Source: Lachnospiraceae bacterium
GTDB lineage: Bacteria > Bacillota_A > Clostridia > Lachnospirales > Lachnospiraceae
NCBI GenBank assembly: GCA_017958245.1
Contig: JAGDDC010000128.1
Location: forward strand, 1-5,167
DNA length: 5,167 nucleotides
Direction: 5' to 3'
Positions within the stretch are counted from its first letter, which is position 1. Each line of letters opens with the position of its first letter. The translations under genes were made by a program, and so were the position numbers. Shown here piece after piece: positions 4,912 through 5,167 of the stretch. Below the pieces are notes generated by a model. The model was given only the letters and a program-made list of their open reading frames with translations, ran no database searches and was not told where the DNA came from.

Positions 4912-4941
4912 ATCATAAACACTGTCTACCTACTGTGTCAA
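4912..4941 (-). promoter_or_regulatory. Sigma-A-type promoter for peptidase-regulator operon
   Basis: On the minus strand, perfect -35 TTGACA (4941-4936), an 18-bp spacer, and -10 TATGAT (4917-4912; 5 of 6). The predicted start is near 4905, giving a leader of about 115 nt before the peptidase ATG. It is the only good minus-strand promoter seen between 4790 and 4980, and would drive the peptidase and LysR genes. Confidence 0.72.
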
Positions 4942-4984
4942 TAGGTTTTTGCCGATCAGACGCTCAGGCATTGAATAAAAACAC

Positions 4985-5013
4985 TTGACATTTTGTGGTT
5001 AGCAGTGTATAAC
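4985..5013 (+). promoter_or_regulatory. Near-consensus promoter facing right
   Basis: Plus strand TTGACA (4985-4990), a 17-bp spacer, and TATAAC (5008-5013; 5 of 6), with transcription predicted from about 5020. It is divergent from the peptidase promoter. No plus-strand ORF of note follows before the window ends (the ATG at 5100 is stopped after seven codons), so it would drive either a small RNA ending at the 5141-5167 hairpin or a gene beyond the edge with a long leader. It overlaps the end of a possible minus-strand small ORF, so one of the two may be fortuitous. Confidence 0.5.
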
Positions 5014-5030
5014 TGTGTAATGGTTAGCAG
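4996..5030. repeat. Direct repeat of TGGTTAGCAG, two copies
   Basis: Identical 10-mers at 4996-5005 and 5021-5030, starts 25 bp apart. One copy lies in the spacer of the right-facing promoter and the other at its predicted start. This is a reasonable layout for a repressor operator, but could equally be chance or a small duplication. Confidence 0.5.
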
Positions 5031-5133
5031 CCGCTTTGTTTCTCGCACTTATTCTCTGCGTGAGCTCTGCGGACTTTGCCGTAAGGCCGTAAAGAACAAA
5101 TGACATTATCACCCACATACTAATTTTCTCCAT
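4999..5133 (-). CDS. Possible small protein, 44 aa, unknown function
   Basis: ATG at 5133 to TAA at 5001-4999. The N-terminal half is hydrophobic (ISMWVIMSFVLYGL, residues 4-17), followed by a charged segment KSAELTQRISARNKAA, which resembles a short membrane-anchored peptide. A second Met at residue 6 (5118) has GGAG 9 nt upstream and is the better start, giving 39 residues; the first ATG has no SD. Codon use (AGA, ATA, ACG, CTT) fits the neighbouring genes. Against it: it is short, has no clear promoter, begins right beside a terminator-like hairpin, and overlaps the right-facing promoter. I do not recognise a family. Confidence 0.3.
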   Translation of the reverse strand: MEKISMWVIMSFVLYGLTAKSAELTQRISARNKAAANHYTVIHC

Positions 5134-5140
5134 AAAGAAC

Positions 5141-5167
5141 GTGCCGCCGGGTCAGTCCCGGCGGCAC
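5141..5167 (-). terminator. Perfect GC-rich hairpin at window edge, probable terminator
   Basis: GTGCCGCCGGG (5141-5151), loop TCAGT, CCCGGCGGCAC (5157-5167): 11 perfect pairs ending exactly at the window edge. On the minus strand it is followed by GTTCTTTATGG, a modest U-rich tail, so it can end a gene lying to the right. On the plus strand the downstream bases are not visible, and a T-run there would make it bidirectional and the end of a short RNA starting near 5020. Confidence 0.6.

Noticed and set aside
1..5167. tRNA, rRNA, CRISPR array, insertion sequence or attachment site
   Set aside because: No cloverleaf, repeat-spacer array, transposase-like frame or terminal inverted repeats with target duplication were seen on either strand.

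Overview
The window looks like Firmicutes DNA, most likely class Clostridia and possibly Lachnospiraceae. Evidence is a Gram-positive-style lipoprotein, strong purine-rich Shine-Dalgarno (SD) sites, frequent AGA/AGG and ATA codons, moderate GC, and protein types common in gut clostridia. The family-level assignment is inference. All convincing genes lie on the minus strand, so the biological order runs from high to low coordinates.

Layout in transcription order: (1) 4790-5167 holds no large gene. It has a GC-rich perfect hairpin at the right edge, a possible 44-residue ORF, a near-consensus promoter facing right with a 10-bp direct repeat, and a promoter facing left into the peptidase. (2) 3632-4789 encodes an M20-family PepT-like metallopeptidase. 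(3) 2659-3582 encodes a LysR-type regulator, probably co-transcribed with the peptidase. (4) 2284-2658 is a compact regulatory region: a LysR-type operator, a sigma-A-like promoter, an all-purine 5' UTR, a 38-codon leader ORF with eight Cys codons, and a strong intrinsic terminator. (5) 1054-2283 encodes a xi-class glutathione S-transferase-like protein. (6) 140-1003 encodes an amino-acid ABC transporter substrate-binding lipoprotein. (7) A hairpin lies between it and the first 26 codons of the ABC permease, which runs off the left edge.

The most notable element is the leader region. A short, well-initiated ORF packs seven Cys codons into 14, a hairpin overlaps those codons, a potential antiterminator pairing lies downstream, and a textbook terminator follows the stop codon. 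This is the architecture of ribosome-mediated transcription attenuation, here keyed to cysteine. It suggests that the GST-like enzyme and the transporter are expressed when Cys-tRNA is short, with the LysR protein adding control at initiation. The working model is a cysteine/thiol acquisition operon: import of a sulfur-containing amino acid, peptide or conjugate, thiol chemistry by the GST-like protein, and possibly peptide hydrolysis by the M20 enzyme. The leader architecture is seen directly. The substrate and pathway are inferred.
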